Part shown: positions 25,991 to 34,508 of the stretch, in pieces
Layout: each line of letters starts with the position of its first letter
How positions within the stretch are numbered: position 1 is the first letter of the stretch
Assembly (NCBI RefSeq): GCF_025787225.1
Contig: NZ_CP090958.1
Coordinates: forward strand, 3,644,550-3,708,549
Source: Saxibacter everestensis
GTDB taxonomy: Bacteria > Actinomycetota > Actinomycetes > Actinomycetales > Brevibacteriaceae
DNA: 64,000 bases
Reading direction: 5' to 3'
The notes under the pieces: generated by a model
Seen by the model: only the letters and a program-made list of their open reading frames with translations
Databases searched by the model: none
What the model was told of the DNA's origin: nothing
Position numbers and translations under genes: made by a program

Positions 25991-26661
25991 CCGCTCCGGA
26001 ACGGGCGACCCTGGAAGCTGCCGGGCGCGCACTCGCCGCTGAATCGGCTCGGTTCGCCGGTATGGGCTGGATGCGCGGAACCTCCGGCAACCTTTCGGTC
26101 ACCCTGACCCGGAATCCGTTGCGGCTCGCCGTCACTGCATCCGGTCTGGACAAGAATGAACTGACGGGGGCCGACATTGTGGTCATCGACCGCTTGGGTG
26201 AGCCGGTCGACATCCCGCAGGCGCCAGGTCAGCCGGCGCTGCTTCGTGCCGGGCTACGGCCGTCGGCCGAGGCCGGCCTGCACGCCCGTATCGCGGAGGT
26301 TACCGGCGCGGGCGCGGTCGTGCACGTTCATCAGTTGTCGGCGGTTCTCGCCGGGCACTACTTTCCGGATGGCGTGCCGATTCGCGACATGGAAATGCTC
26401 AAGGGCATCGGGCACAGCGCGCATGACCAGACCGTCACTGTGCCGGTGGTGCCGAACGATCAGGACATGACCGTGCTCGGTGACGCTTTCGAGCAAGCCT
26501 ATGTTCCTGCCACCGATGACGTTGCCGAAGTTCCCGTTCTGATCGTGGCCAACCATGGCATTTACGCCTGGGGCGCCGACCTGTTGCAGGCCCGGCAGCA
26601 CGCGGAGATCATCGAATGGCTGCTTCGCTTCAAGGTGGAGACGCGGGAGCCAGCAAGATGA
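25987..26661 (+). CDS. mtnB: Methylthioribulose-1-phosphate dehydratase
   Basis: A protein of 224 residues of the class II aldolase/adducin family. GTSGNLSV and TASGLDKNEL bind the phosphate end; the zinc ligands are in AVVHVHQLSAV (HVH) and VANHGIYAWG. MtnB dehydrates methylthioribulose-1-phosphate to the diketo compound used by MtnC. Related aldolases cleave 5-deoxyribulose-1-phosphate, but gene order mtnK, mtnC, mtnB supports dehydratase. GTG start overlaps the mtnC stop, and the stop overlaps the following ATG. Confidence 0.92.
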   Translation: MTAPERATLEAAGRALAAESARFAGMGWMRGTSGNLSVTLTRNPLRLAVTASGLDKNELTGADIVVIDRLGEPVDIPQAPGQPALLRAGLRPSAEAGLHARIAEVTGAGAVVHVHQLSAVLAGHYFPDGVPIRDMEMLKGIGHSAHDQTVTVPVVPNDQDMTVLGDAFEQAYVPATDDVAEVPVLIVANHGIYAWGADLLQARQHAEIIEWLLRFKVETREPAR

Positions 26662-27125
26662 CAGATCTGGCCGGCAGGTTGAGAGCGGAGGCGGCAGCCG
26701 AGGAACGCGGTGTCTCGGTCCAATTCGTGGAACGTCCCGCGGCCGACAGCCTGGAGGAAGCCGCGGCGATCCTGGGCATTCCGCCGCGTGGCATCGTCAA
26801 AACGCTCGTGGTGCGGCGCCGCGGCGGTTACCTGTTCGCCCTGATTCCAGGGGATCGGCAGATCTCGTGGCCGAAGCTGCGTGCCGTGGTCGGCGTGAAC
26901 AAGCTGACGATGCCGCCCGCCGAGGAGGCACTCGAGGCGACGGGTTATCAGCGGGGCACGATTACGCCGTTCGGCAGCTCGACCGAATGGCCGGTGTATG
27001 CCGATGAGCGGATTCGGGGTGAACGGATCGCGATGGGCGCGGGTGCTCACGGTTACAGTCTCTTCGTCGACGCGGACGGATTGATCGACTCGTTCTCGGC
27101 CGAGGTCGCCGATATCAGCGATTAG
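26658..27125 (+). CDS. YbaK/ProX-type aminoacyl-tRNA deacylase domain protein
   Basis: A protein of 155 residues with the YbaK fold: AAAILGIPPRGIVKTLVVR, the core Lys of the K-T-L motif, PGDRQISWPKL and GYQRGTITPFGSS. YbaK proteins hydrolyse mischarged Cys-tRNAPro or related aminoacyl-tRNAs in the cytoplasm. It ends the salvage operon by ATGA coupling to mtnB. A link to sulfur amino acids is attractive (removal of mischarged Cys, homocysteine or methylthio analogues) but is an inference. Confidence 0.88.
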   Translation: MTDLAGRLRAEAAAEERGVSVQFVERPAADSLEEAAAILGIPPRGIVKTLVVRRRGGYLFALIPGDRQISWPKLRAVVGVNKLTMPPAEEALEATGYQRGTITPFGSSTEWPVYADERIRGERIAMGAGAHGYSLFVDADGLIDSFSAEVADISD

Positions 27126-27219
27126 CTCCGCGATATCACGTGCTGGTTTGGCGCGGGTGGTGTTTGAAATAGCCATCCAGGCTCGCGACAAACCGGCGCA
27201 GCGCGGCCTACAGTGACGT

Positions 27220-28440
27220 ATGAGCGTCTATATCAGGTCGATCGAGACAGCCGTACCCACGACAGTTCTGCAGCAGGATCAGACCCGCGACGCCTTTGCC
27301 GCGCAGCCTGGCCTCGGCCGGTTGGGACAGCGGCTCATCCATTCAACCTTCAGCGCTTCCGGTATCGAGCGGCGGTACAGCGTTATCGACGACTTCGACT
27401 TCGAGCAGGATCGTGATCTCCGCGCCGAGCCGGTCTTCTTCGATCGCGACACCGCGCAGATGCTCAACCCCGGCACCGCCATCCGCAATCGGGTGTACAC
27501 CAGCCGGGCCGCGGAGCTGTTCGTCGAAGCAGGCAAGCGAGCTCTGAAGGCCTGCGACGGCATCGACGCCGCCGATGTCACGCATGTCGTCACGGTGTCC
27601 TGCACCGGATTCTTCGCCCCCGGGCCGGACTTCATGCTGGTGCGCGAGCTCGGTCTCGCCCCGACGGTGAGCCGGCAGCATCTGGGGTTCATGGGTTGCT
27701 ATGCCTCGCTGCCTGCGCTGCGCGTGGCGGCGGATTTCTGCCGCGCCGACCCGGATGCCGTCGTCCTCGTGGTCAGCACCGAGCTGTGCACCCTGCACGT
27801 CCGGGTTTCCAATGATCCGGACACTATCGTCGCTTCATCTGTTTTTGCCGATGGCGCCGGAGCCGCCGTCGTCACCGCGAAACCGCCCGGGCAGGACACT
27901 GCCGCCCTGCGTATCGACAGGTTCGGCACCGTGATCACGCCGGTCGGCGAGGGCGATATGGCGTGGACGATCGGCGATCACGGCTTCGAAATGGTCTTGA
28001 GCAAGTACGTGCCGCACATCATAGATGAGCACATTCTCGGCGCCCTGGAGCCGCTGCTGGCCGAGGAGCCTGAGCTGGCACGTTCACCGAAGGAGAGCGT
28101 GCGGCACTGGGCCATTCATCCGGGCGGCCGCAGCATCCTGGACAAGGTGGAGGCCAAGCTCGGGCTCAGCGAGGCGCAGTTGATACCGTCGCGCGACACA
28201 CTGCGCGATTACGGCAACATGAGCAGCGCCACCATCCTCTTCGTGCTCAAACACATACTTGACGGGCGGCGCGAGGCGAGCTTGGGCGCGATCCTTCCGG
28301 GCGAGACGGGTCCAGGCGAGACGCTGGCGGACGAGAGCGTTCCGGACCGGGACGAGCGAGTGGCCGCGATGGCGTTCGGGCCGGGACTCACCGTGGAAAC
28401 CGCCCTGCTGACCCGGCTCCCCGCTGTAGCGACCGGCTGA
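27220..28440 (+). CDS. Type III polyketide synthase (chalcone/stilbene synthase-like)
   Basis: A protein of 406 residues. The catalytic triad of type III PKSs is visible: Cys160 in GFMGCYASLPALR, His300 in HWAIHPGGRSIL and Asn333 in DYGNMSSATILFVL. The enzyme condenses a starter acyl-CoA with malonyl-CoA and cyclises to resorcinols, pyrones or similar. It stands first in a trio with a methyltransferase and a flavin hydroxylase (overlapping or adjacent), the same kind of set as SrsA-SrsB-SrsC in Streptomyces griseus, which makes methylated alkylresorcinol and quinone phenolic lipids. The product here is unknown. Confidence 0.92.
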   Translation: MSVYIRSIETAVPTTVLQQDQTRDAFAAQPGLGRLGQRLIHSTFSASGIERRYSVIDDFDFEQDRDLRAEPVFFDRDTAQMLNPGTAIRNRVYTSRAAELFVEAGKRALKACDGIDAADVTHVVTVSCTGFFAPGPDFMLVRELGLAPTVSRQHLGFMGCYASLPALRVAADFCRADPDAVVLVVSTELCTLHVRVSNDPDTIVASSVFADGAGAAVVTAKPPGQDTAALRIDRFGTVITPVGEGDMAWTIGDHGFEMVLSKYVPHIIDEHILGALEPLLAEEPELARSPKESVRHWAIHPGGRSILDKVEAKLGLSEAQLIPSRDTLRDYGNMSSATILFVLKHILDGRREASLGAILPGETGPGETLADESVPDRDERVAAMAFGPGLTVETALLTRLPAVATG

Positions 28441-29160
28441 GTGAAACCTATGATGGGCCGCCCCGATCTCCGGCACCGAGCGGTTGACGAAATCGAGCAG
28501 ATGGACGAACCTGGCTGCGATCCGCGGAAACTCAACCGGACCTATGCCCAGTTCCCCCTGGTCAACGCCGTGGTCGCCGGATGGCGCGGGGTCTACCGGA
28601 ACCGGATCCGTGATCGTCTCGCCGGCGATCGCGAACACACGCTGCTCGATATCGGCTCCGGGGGAGGAGACCTGGCCAGGGCGTTTGCCCGGTGGGCCGC
28701 GCGCGACGGAATAGACCTGCACGTCACCGCCATCGATCCCGACCAGCGGGCGTACAACTTCGCGGTGCAGCGTCCGGCCGAGCGGGTCTCCTACCGTCAG
28801 GCGGCCAGCAGCGACCTGGTTCGCGAGGGCCAGCGCTTCGACGTGGTCATTTCCAACCATGTGCTGCACCACCTATGTACGGAAGAAACCGCGGCGATGC
28901 TGGCCGATTGCGAGCGGCTGGCGAACTCCTACGCCGTGCACAGCGACATCGCCCGTTCGCTGCTGGCCTACCGCTTGTTCTCGATAGGCTCCCTGCCGTT
29001 CTCTCCCGGCTCATTCATTCGTCCGGATGGCCTGACCTCGATCAGACGCAGCTACACGCTGCCGGAGCTGCGCGACATAGCCCCGCCGGGCTGGAGTGCG
29101 GAGAGCGATACCCGGTTGCGCAACCTGCTGGTCCGGGAGTTCGATGCCGGCCATGCTTGA
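28441..29160 (+). CDS. Class I SAM-dependent methyltransferase of the PKS cluster
   Basis: A protein of 239 residues starting at GTG 28441, immediately after the PKS stop; ATG 28450 is an alternative. The Rossmann core has LLDIGSGGGDLARAFARWA (motif I), VTAIDPDQR (motif II) and FDVVISNHVLHHL (post I/motif III). It should methylate an oxygen or carbon of the polyketide. In S. griseus the equivalent SrsB is an isoprenylcysteine-methyltransferase-like membrane enzyme, so this is a different methyltransferase type in the same slot. The end overlaps the hydroxylase start by 17 bases. Confidence 0.88.
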   Translation: MKPMMGRPDLRHRAVDEIEQMDEPGCDPRKLNRTYAQFPLVNAVVAGWRGVYRNRIRDRLAGDREHTLLDIGSGGGDLARAFARWAARDGIDLHVTAIDPDQRAYNFAVQRPAERVSYRQAASSDLVREGQRFDVVISNHVLHHLCTEETAAMLADCERLANSYAVHSDIARSLLAYRLFSIGSLPFSPGSFIRPDGLTSIRRSYTLPELRDIAPPGWSAESDTRLRNLLVREFDAGHA

Positions 29161-30322
29161 CGTCGTCATCGTCGGTGGCGGGCCGGTCGGCACGTTCCTC
29201 GGCTGCCTGCTGACGGCCGCCGGGCTGAAGGTGCGGGTGCTGGAGGCGCGAGCCGAACTGGACGGGCACTCCCGTGCGATCGGGATCCATCCGCCGGCGC
29301 TGCAGGCCTTCGCGAGAATCGGCCTGGCAGACCGGATCATCGCGGCCGGCACGCGGATTGACACCGGTGTGCTGCGCAGCAGGGGCAGTACGGTCGGGAC
29401 GCTTTCGCTGGCGACGGCATCGCCCAAGTTTCCGTTCGTGCTTGCCCTGCCGCAGAACGCGACCCAGCGCCTGCTCGAGGATCGGCTGCATCGGCTGGCC
29501 CCGGCCGCCATGCAGCGCGGCCGCACAGTCACCGGAATCCGGCGGATCGACGCCGGCTGGGAGGTCGCGGTTGCGGGCGACGGGCAGTCGCTGAGCGCCC
29601 GTTGCGTCATCGGTGCGGACGGCGCACGCAGCCGGATGCGCGGTTGGCTTGGCATCGCGGCGCGCCCCCAGGACTATCCGGACACCTACCTGATGGGCGA
29701 CTTCGCCGACTCCGCTGGTGCCGCCGACCGGACCTCCGCGATCATTCACCTGGAGCCCGGCGGCGTCGTTGAATCCTTCCCGCTGCCCGGCGGTATCCGG
29801 CGCTGGGTGGTGCGGACACCGTCATTGCAGCAGACGGCCCGGCCTTACGACCTTGCCGAACTGATCCGGATCCGGACAGGTGAAGCGGTCGCCGCCGAAA
29901 CATCCACAATGATCAGCGCTTTCGCCGTGCGCCGGGCAGTCGCCGAACGGATGGTTGCTGAACAGAAGTCTCCTGGCAACGGATGCGCGATGCTGATCGG
30001 CGATGCCGCGCATGAACTGAGTCCGATCGGCGGCCAGGGCATGAACCTGGGCTGGCTGGACGCGGCGGCCCTGGCGCCAATGCTGGTGGACCTGCTTCGC
30101 GGGGTCGGCGATCGGCGGATCCGGGAGGATGAACTGCCGGACTTCGAGCGCACCCGACTACGCTCGGCCCGGATCGCGGCCCGGCGGGCCGAACTCAACA
30201 TGGCACTCGGCCGGCGAACTCCGCCCGTCCTCGTCGGGATCAGGGATGCCGGATTCCGGCTGGCTCTCAGGTCGCCCGCACGCGAGGCTCTGGTGGGTGC
30301 TTTCACCATGCGCGGGCTGTAG
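29144..30322 (+). CDS. FAD-dependent aromatic hydroxylase of the PKS cluster
   Basis: A protein of 392 residues starting at ATG 29144 (GGGAG upstream). Signature motifs of the PHBH-type flavoprotein monooxygenases: GGGPVG near residue 12 (FAD ADP moiety), the DG motif VIGADGARSRMR and GDAAHELSPIGGQGMNLGWLDA (FAD ribityl). It likely hydroxylates the polyketide ring using NAD(P)H and O2, as SrsC does when making quinone lipids. It overlaps the methyltransferase gene, so the three genes are one operon. The substrate is inferred. Confidence 0.88.
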   Translation: MPAMLDVVIVGGGPVGTFLGCLLTAAGLKVRVLEARAELDGHSRAIGIHPPALQAFARIGLADRIIAAGTRIDTGVLRSRGSTVGTLSLATASPKFPFVLALPQNATQRLLEDRLHRLAPAAMQRGRTVTGIRRIDAGWEVAVAGDGQSLSARCVIGADGARSRMRGWLGIAARPQDYPDTYLMGDFADSAGAADRTSAIIHLEPGGVVESFPLPGGIRRWVVRTPSLQQTARPYDLAELIRIRTGEAVAAETSTMISAFAVRRAVAERMVAEQKSPGNGCAMLIGDAAHELSPIGGQGMNLGWLDAAALAPMLVDLLRGVGDRRIREDELPDFERTRLRSARIAARRAELNMALGRRTPPVLVGIRDAGFRLALRSPAREALVGAFTMRGL

Positions 30323-30448
30323 AAAGCCAATTAGCGTAATCGGCGGAATACCCGGTAGTGTTGGCAGGTCTGTGCTCGGCGTTTTACCGGCCATCCGGCC
30401 AGGATCAACGCAGTTATCCACGAACACGACAGTCGCAGCAACCCTCCT

Positions 30449-30467
30449 GCCACGGAAAGTCCGTGGC
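30449..30467 (+). promoter_or_regulatory. Candidate rpsF leader hairpin
   Basis: GCCACGGA at 30449-30456 pairs with TCCGTGGC at 30460-30467 with loop AAG, an 8-base-pair stem in the 174-base leader of rpsF, 13 bases before the AGGAGGT ribosome site. In many bacteria the S6:S18 complex binds a hairpin in this leader and represses its own mRNA. The CGTTTT after the stem could also be part of a weak terminator. A TTATCCACG word at 30414 resembles a DnaA box. Confidence 0.4.
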
Positions 30468-30496
30468 CGTTTTAGACCAGAGGAGGTGGGTTAATT

Positions 30497-30784
30497 TTGC
30501 GTCACTATGAGTTGATGGTCATCCTGGACCCCGAACTCGATGAGCGTTCGATCGGTACCACGCTCGATAAGATCCTCAATGTTGTTCCCACAAGCGGTGG
30601 AACTCTCGACAACATTGATGTCTGGGGACGTCGTCGCTTTGCGTACGAAATCCAGAAGAAGACCGAAGGCTACTACGCCGTCGTTGATTTCCATGCAACG
30701 CCGGACACAGCCAAGGAACTCGATCGCCAGCTCGGTCTGAATGAGACCGTCCTGCGCACCAAGATCCTCCGCCCGGAAGCCTAA
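30497..30784 (+). CDS. rpsF: 30S ribosomal protein S6
   Basis: A protein of 95 residues with a TTG start preceded by AGGAGGT at 30481-30487. [17 protein letters not shown], the central [20 protein letters not shown] and the end [14 protein letters not shown] are S6 text. S6 binds the central domain of 16S rRNA next to S18 in the small subunit platform. It opens the rpsF-ssb-rpsR-rplI operon, with gaps of 29, 34 and 11 bases between genes. Confidence 0.98.
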   Translation: MRHYELMVILDPELDERSIGTTLDKILNVVPTSGGTLDNIDVWGRRRFAYEIQKKTEGYYAVVDFHATPDTAKELDRQLGLNETVLRTKILRPEA

Positions 30785-30813
30785 GCAGCCGACGCTAGTA
30801 CAGGAGTCCTCAC

Positions 30814-31386
30814 ATGGCAGGCGAAACCGTCATCACGATCGTGGGTAACCTCACCAATGACCCCGAGCTGCGTTTTACGCCCTCGGGAGCAGCGGTGGCG
30901 AACTTCACGGTTGCTTCAACTCCACGGAATTTCGATCGTCAGTCGAACGAGTGGAAGGACGGCGAAACGCTGTTCATGCGCTGCTCGGTCTGGCGCGACG
31001 CCGCAGAGAACGTCGCGGAGTCGCTTACCCGTGGAACCCGTGTGGTTGTCCAGGGCAGGCTGAAGTCGCGCAGTTACGAAACCAAAGAGGGTGAGAAGCG
31101 CACCGTCATCGAGCTCGATGTCGATGAGGTAGGCGCCTCGCTTCGCTACGCCACAGCCAAGGTCACCCGCGCCCAGCGCGGCGGCGGCCAGCAGGGCGGC
31201 GGTTTCGGTGGCGGCCAGCAGGGTGGCGGCCAGCAGGGGGGCGGCTTCGGCGGTCCTCAGCAGGGTGGCCAGCAGGGCGGCTTCTCGCAGCCTGCGGCAC
31301 AGGACGATCCTTGGGCAGCATCGAATCCACAGAGCGGGCAAGGCGGCGGCTGGGGCGCACCCGGCAACGACGAACCCCCGTTCTAA
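30814..31386 (+). CDS. ssb: Single-stranded DNA-binding protein
   Basis: A protein of 190 residues. The OB-fold (residues 1-110) has [32 protein letters not shown] and [35 protein letters not shown] Gly/Gln-rich flexible linker follows with GGQQGGG repeats, and the acidic C-terminal tip DEPPF recruits repair and replication partners. The tetramer coats single-stranded DNA. The gene lies between rpsF and rpsR, as in other actinobacteria. Confidence 0.97.
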   Translation: MAGETVITIVGNLTNDPELRFTPSGAAVANFTVASTPRNFDRQSNEWKDGETLFMRCSVWRDAAENVAESLTRGTRVVVQGRLKSRSYETKEGEKRTVIELDVDEVGASLRYATAKVTRAQRGGGQQGGGFGGGQQGGGQQGGGFGGPQQGGQQGGFSQPAAQDDPWAASNPQSGQGGGWGAPGNDEPPF

Positions 31387-31420
31387 AAAACTTCTTCATT
31401 GATCACTACAGGAGACCATC

Positions 31421-31657
31421 ATGGCAAAGCCGGAACTCCGGAAGCCTAAGAAAAAGGCAAATCCGCTGTCGCTGTCTCAGGCGGCTGCAATCAATTACAA
31501 AGACACCGCAATGCTGCGCAAGTTCATTTCGGACCGCGGCAAGATCCGCGCCCGTCGGGTGACCGGTGTCTCCGTTCAGGAACAGCGTCTGATCGCGAAG
31601 GCCGTTAAGAACGCCCGCGAAATGGCTCTGCTTCCCTACTCGAGCTCCGCTCGCTAA
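31421..31657 (+). CDS. rpsR: 30S ribosomal protein S18, zinc-free (cysteine-less) form
   Basis: A protein of 78 residues with the S18 core [26 protein letters not shown] and a C-terminal [13 protein letters not shown]-like end. None of the cysteines of zinc-binding S18 is present: the N-terminal CxxC segment is NPLSLSQ and the later Cys after VTG is V-S. It binds the platform of the 30S subunit together with S6. Cysteine-free S18 is common in Micrococcales, so this is probably the main copy and not a zinc-starvation paralogue. It is preceded by AGGAGA. Confidence 0.97.
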   Translation: MAKPELRKPKKKANPLSLSQAAAINYKDTAMLRKFISDRGKIRARRVTGVSVQEQRLIAKAVKNAREMALLPYSSSAR

Positions 31658-31668
31658 GGGGAACCACA

Positions 31669-32121
31669 ATGGCAAAGCTCATTCTGACCCATGAGGTCAC
31701 CGGCCTCGGTACCCCCGGCGATGTCGTCGAGGTGAAGAACGGTTACGCGCGCAACTACCTGGTTCCTCGCGGTTTCGCCGTGGCCTGGTCCAAGGGCGGC
31801 GAGAAGCAGATCGGCTCGATCCGCGCAGCTCGCAAGGCTCGCGAGGTCGCAAACCTCGATGACGCCAAGGCCCTGAAGGCAACGCTGGAAGCCAAGTCGG
31901 TGAAGCTGGCCGCCAAGGCCGGCGACAACGGACGCCTCTTCGGCACCGTGACGCCGACACTGGTCGCAGAGGCCGTCGAGGCCGCCAGCGGCACCAAGAT
32001 CGACCGCCGCAAGGTAGAGATCCCCGCGCACATCAAGACGCTGGGCAACTACCAGGCAACCGTGCGCGTGCACGAAGATGTTCTCGCGACGATCGACCTC
32101 GAGGTCGTTGCCGGCGAGTAA
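31669..32121 (+). CDS. rplI: 50S ribosomal protein L9
   Basis: A protein of 150 residues with the N-terminal L9 domain [34 protein letters not shown], a central helix of Ala/Lys type (about residues 42-75) and the C-terminal rRNA-binding domain ([21 protein letters not shown]). L9 contacts domain V of 23S rRNA and helps keep the reading frame. It is the last gene of the operon; a rho-independent terminator follows 12 bases after the stop. Confidence 0.98.
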   Translation: MAKLILTHEVTGLGTPGDVVEVKNGYARNYLVPRGFAVAWSKGGEKQIGSIRAARKAREVANLDDAKALKATLEAKSVKLAAKAGDNGRLFGTVTPTLVAEAVEAASGTKIDRRKVEIPAHIKTLGNYQATVRVHEDVLATIDLEVVAGE

Positions 32122-32133
32122 CCGCATCAGCCG

Positions 32134-32171
32134 AAAGGCGCCGTGGCAGTTCTGCTGCCCGGCGCCTTTTT
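32134..32171 (+). terminator. Rho-independent terminator of the rpsF-rplI operon
   Basis: AAAGGCGCCGTGGCAG pairs with CTGCCCGGCGCCTTTTT, a GC-rich stem with a short TT loop, followed by a run of five T. It lies directly after the rplI stop. Confidence 0.92.
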
Positions 32172-32272
32172 GCTGTCTTCGGCGGGAGGCCTGAGGCACG
32201 CCTGGTTCAGGCTGTGCGTAAATGGTTACGGCACAGTCGTCCCAGCAGGCCTAGCGAAAGAAGGACATTCCG

Positions 32273-32434
32273 GTGAGATTTGCCCCCGAACATTTAGCGA
32301 TTCTGCTTGGCCTTGCGCTGGTGGTGGTCGCGGTCGTGGCTGTCGTGATCGTCCTGCTGGTAAAGCTCGTTGGGAGTAGGCCTGATCGCCAGTTCCCCGA
32401 GGGGCGTTCGGAGCATCGAGACCCTCGGCTCTAG
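32273..32434 (+). CDS. Small single-pass membrane protein, unknown function
   Basis: A 53-residue frame from GTG 32273 with AAGGA at 9 bases upstream. Residues 7-34 are a strong membrane segment rich in Leu, Val and Ala (LAILLGLALVVVAVVAVVIV), followed by a soluble tail of about 18 basic and acidic residues (GSRPDRQFPEGRSEHRDPRL). It is located alone between the rplI terminator and the DUF445 gene. Expression is likely from the ribosome site and composition; I recognise no family. Confidence 0.6.
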   Translation: MRFAPEHLAILLGLALVVVAVVAVVIVLLVKLVGSRPDRQFPEGRSEHRDPRL

Positions 32435-32604
32435 GTCAGCTTAACCGCGTCGTCCCTCCCGGGTGGGGGGTGACGAGTAACAAAGCAGTTCGACGTGCCC
32501 GGCAGCCGGAGATGTCAGACCCCCAGACCGGTCAGGCCATTCATCGATAGTGGGTGCCGGATAGCCTGCCTGGCCAAGGCAACGAAACATGACACGATTA
32601 GCTC

Positions 32605-33879
32605 ATGTCCCTGTCTTTGAACGCATCGACCGCCATGGGCGAAGCCGACCTGATCCGGTTGCGGGCGCTACGCAAGATGCGAGTTATCGCAGTCTCGCTA
32701 TTGATTCTCGCGGCAATCATCTTCGTCCTTACCCAGACGCTGACCGACCGGACCGGCGTATGGGGCTTCGTGAACCGAGGCGCCGAGGCCGCCATGATTG
32801 GTGCGCTGGCCGACTGGTTTGCCGTGACAGCGCTGTTCCGGCATCCCCTGGGTCTGCCTATTCCGCACACCGCGATCATTCCGAAGCGCAAGGAAGTGCT
32901 GGGCCAGAGCCTTACCGAGTTCGTCGCGACCAACTTCCTCGATGGCGCCGTGGTCAAGGACAAGGTGTTGCGCGCCGAGCCGGCGCGCCGCCTTGGCGAG
33001 TGGTTGAAACCGGTCGAAAACCGGCAAAAGGTCGTGGTCCGGGCCGCCGGAATAGCTAGCGTCGGCATCTCCAAGGTCAAGGACGCGGACGTGGAGAGTC
33101 TGGTCGAACAGGTGATGCTGCCGAAACTCGCCGAGGCAGAGAAGAGTCCGCTGTTGGGCCATTTTCTGGCTGGGGTGGTCGAGGACGGCAGCCATCATGG
33201 CCTGGTCGATCTGGTGGCGACCGAGTCCTACGCCTGGCTGACCCGGAACCCGGACGTGGTGGAGCGGGTGGTGGCGGGCCGTGCGCCGTCCTGGGTACCT
33301 CAGTGGGTCAACGCCCAGGTGACGAACCGGATCCGCCAGGAGTTGCTGGGCTGGGTGTCGGACGTCCGGGATCGTCCGGATCACCCGGCACGTAAATCAC
33401 TTGACGAACTGCTCGCAAAGCTCGCCGATGATATGCAACACGACGCCGGCACCATGGCGCGCACGGAGGCCGTGATCAACCGGGCGTTGACCCGGCCTGG
33501 CCTTGCCGATACGGTCACGGCGCTCTGGAGGTCGATCCAGCGCGCGCTGATCGAGGCCCTGGATGACGAGGAGGGCGTGCTGCGACGGCGAGGTATCGAG
33601 GCGCTCGGAGACCTTGCGGAGCGGCTGACCGCGGAGCCGGAGTTCCAGCAGCGCATCGATAGCCAGCTGGCTTCGGCGGCCGAAACCATTGCGACCTCAT
33701 TCGGTCCTGAACTGGCTACGGTCATCTCAGACACGGTTGAGCGCTGGGACGGCAATGAGGCGGCGGAGAAGATTGAGCTGCACGTGGGCCGCGACCTGCA
33801 GTTCATCCGGATTAACGGCACGGTTGTCGGCGCGCTCGTTGGCCTCGGAATTCACGCGCTCACTCTGGTCCTGGGCTAG
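32605..33879 (+). CDS. DUF445 membrane protein (YjiN-like)
   Basis: A protein of 424 residues. An N-terminal membrane segment (about residues 29-47) is followed by the DUF445 signature GAEAAMIGALADWFAVTALFRHPLG and IPHTAIIPKRKEVLGQSL. A last membrane segment lies at the C-terminus (VVGALVGLGIHALTLVLG). DUF445 proteins are membrane-bound; no biochemical function is known. The ribosome site before 32605 is weak, and an ATG at 32632 is possible. The gene overlaps the convergent aztA end by 4 bases. Confidence 0.88.
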   Translation: MSLSLNASTAMGEADLIRLRALRKMRVIAVSLLILAAIIFVLTQTLTDRTGVWGFVNRGAEAAMIGALADWFAVTALFRHPLGLPIPHTAIIPKRKEVLGQSLTEFVATNFLDGAVVKDKVLRAEPARRLGEWLKPVENRQKVVVRAAGIASVGISKVKDADVESLVEQVMLPKLAEAEKSPLLGHFLAGVVEDGSHHGLVDLVATESYAWLTRNPDVVERVVAGRAPSWVPQWVNAQVTNRIRQELLGWVSDVRDRPDHPARKSLDELLAKLADDMQHDAGTMARTEAVINRALTRPGLADTVTALWRSIQRALIEALDDEEGVLRRRGIEALGDLAERLTAEPEFQQRIDSQLASAAETIATSFGPELATVISDTVERWDGNEAAEKIELHVGRDLQFIRINGTVVGALVGLGIHALTLVLG

Positions 33880-34508
33880 CTGTAGCAGACTCGTCCCTGC
33901 TCAAGATGGACGACGTGATCGCATTGTTCGGCCTGGCCGACGTCATGCGTCGCGAGGACGATGGTGACGCCGCGGGACCGTTCGGCCTCGATCGCCCGCG
34001 CGATGCACTCCGCGGCTTCAAAGTCGACGCCGGCGAGAGGCTCGTCGAGGAGCAGCAGATCTGGACGCTGTGCAAGACCCTGGGCAACCAGGCAGCGCTG
34101 ACGCTGGCCTCCGGAGAGCGTGCCGATGCGGCGCCCGGCGAGGTCGCTGATGCGCATTTGTTCGAGGCTATCGTGGATGATTCGACTGTCCTCATGGTTA
34201 AGCCTTCCGAACATGCCGCGGGCTCTCCAGCGCCCCATCGCGACCGTCTGCTTCACGGTGATTGGCAGCTGATCGGAGACTGCGCTGCGCTGCAGGACGA
34301 AAGCGACGTTCTCAGGCAGCCCGGTGATCTGTCCCCTGCTGGGCTCGAGGATGCCTCCCAGTGCAGAGAGGACAGTGGTCTTGCCGGAGCCGTTGGAGCC
34401 CGTTAGCGCGGTGATGTGGCCGGCGGGCATCGTGAGATTGATGTCGCACAACGCGGGCTGGTGGCCGTAATGGCAAGTGACATTGGAGACGGTAATGGAC
34501 GCACGCAC
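33876..34508 (-). CDS. aztA: Zinc ABC importer ATPase, AztA/ZnuC type
   Basis: A protein of 210 residues starting at GTG 34508, which directly abuts the Zur-like operator. Motifs: Walker A GSNGSGKTTVL, Q-loop VLQRSAV, signature LSGGQRQRCLVAQGLAQ, Walker B LLLLDEPLAG and the H-loop VLATHD. It powers zinc import with the AztB permease encoded on the opposite strand. The length is shorter than many ZnuC proteins. An extended frame to 34610 would read through the operator and is not supported. Homologues of this size and partner set are the AztA of AztABCD systems. Confidence 0.9.
   Translation of the reverse strand: MRASITVSNVTCHYGHQPALCDINLTMPAGHITALTGSNGSGKTTVLSALGGILEPSRGQITGLPENVAFVLQRSAVSDQLPITVKQTVAMGRWRARGMFGRLNHEDSRIIHDSLEQMRISDLAGRRIGTLSGGQRQRCLVAQGLAQRPDLLLLDEPLAGVDFEAAECIARAIEAERSRGVTIVLATHDVGQAEQCDHVVHLEQGRVCYS

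Noticed and set aside
21704-26661. Reading the cluster only as a 5-deoxyribose (DHAP shunt) pathway
   Set aside because: MtnK, MtnA and a class II aldolase-like protein would fit, but MtnC and MtnD are specific to methionine salvage.
31421-31657. S18 as a Zur-induced alternative paralogue
   Set aside because: It lies in the main rpsF-ssb-rpsR-rplI operon with no Zur box ahead of the operon, and cysteine-free S18 is usual in related bacteria.
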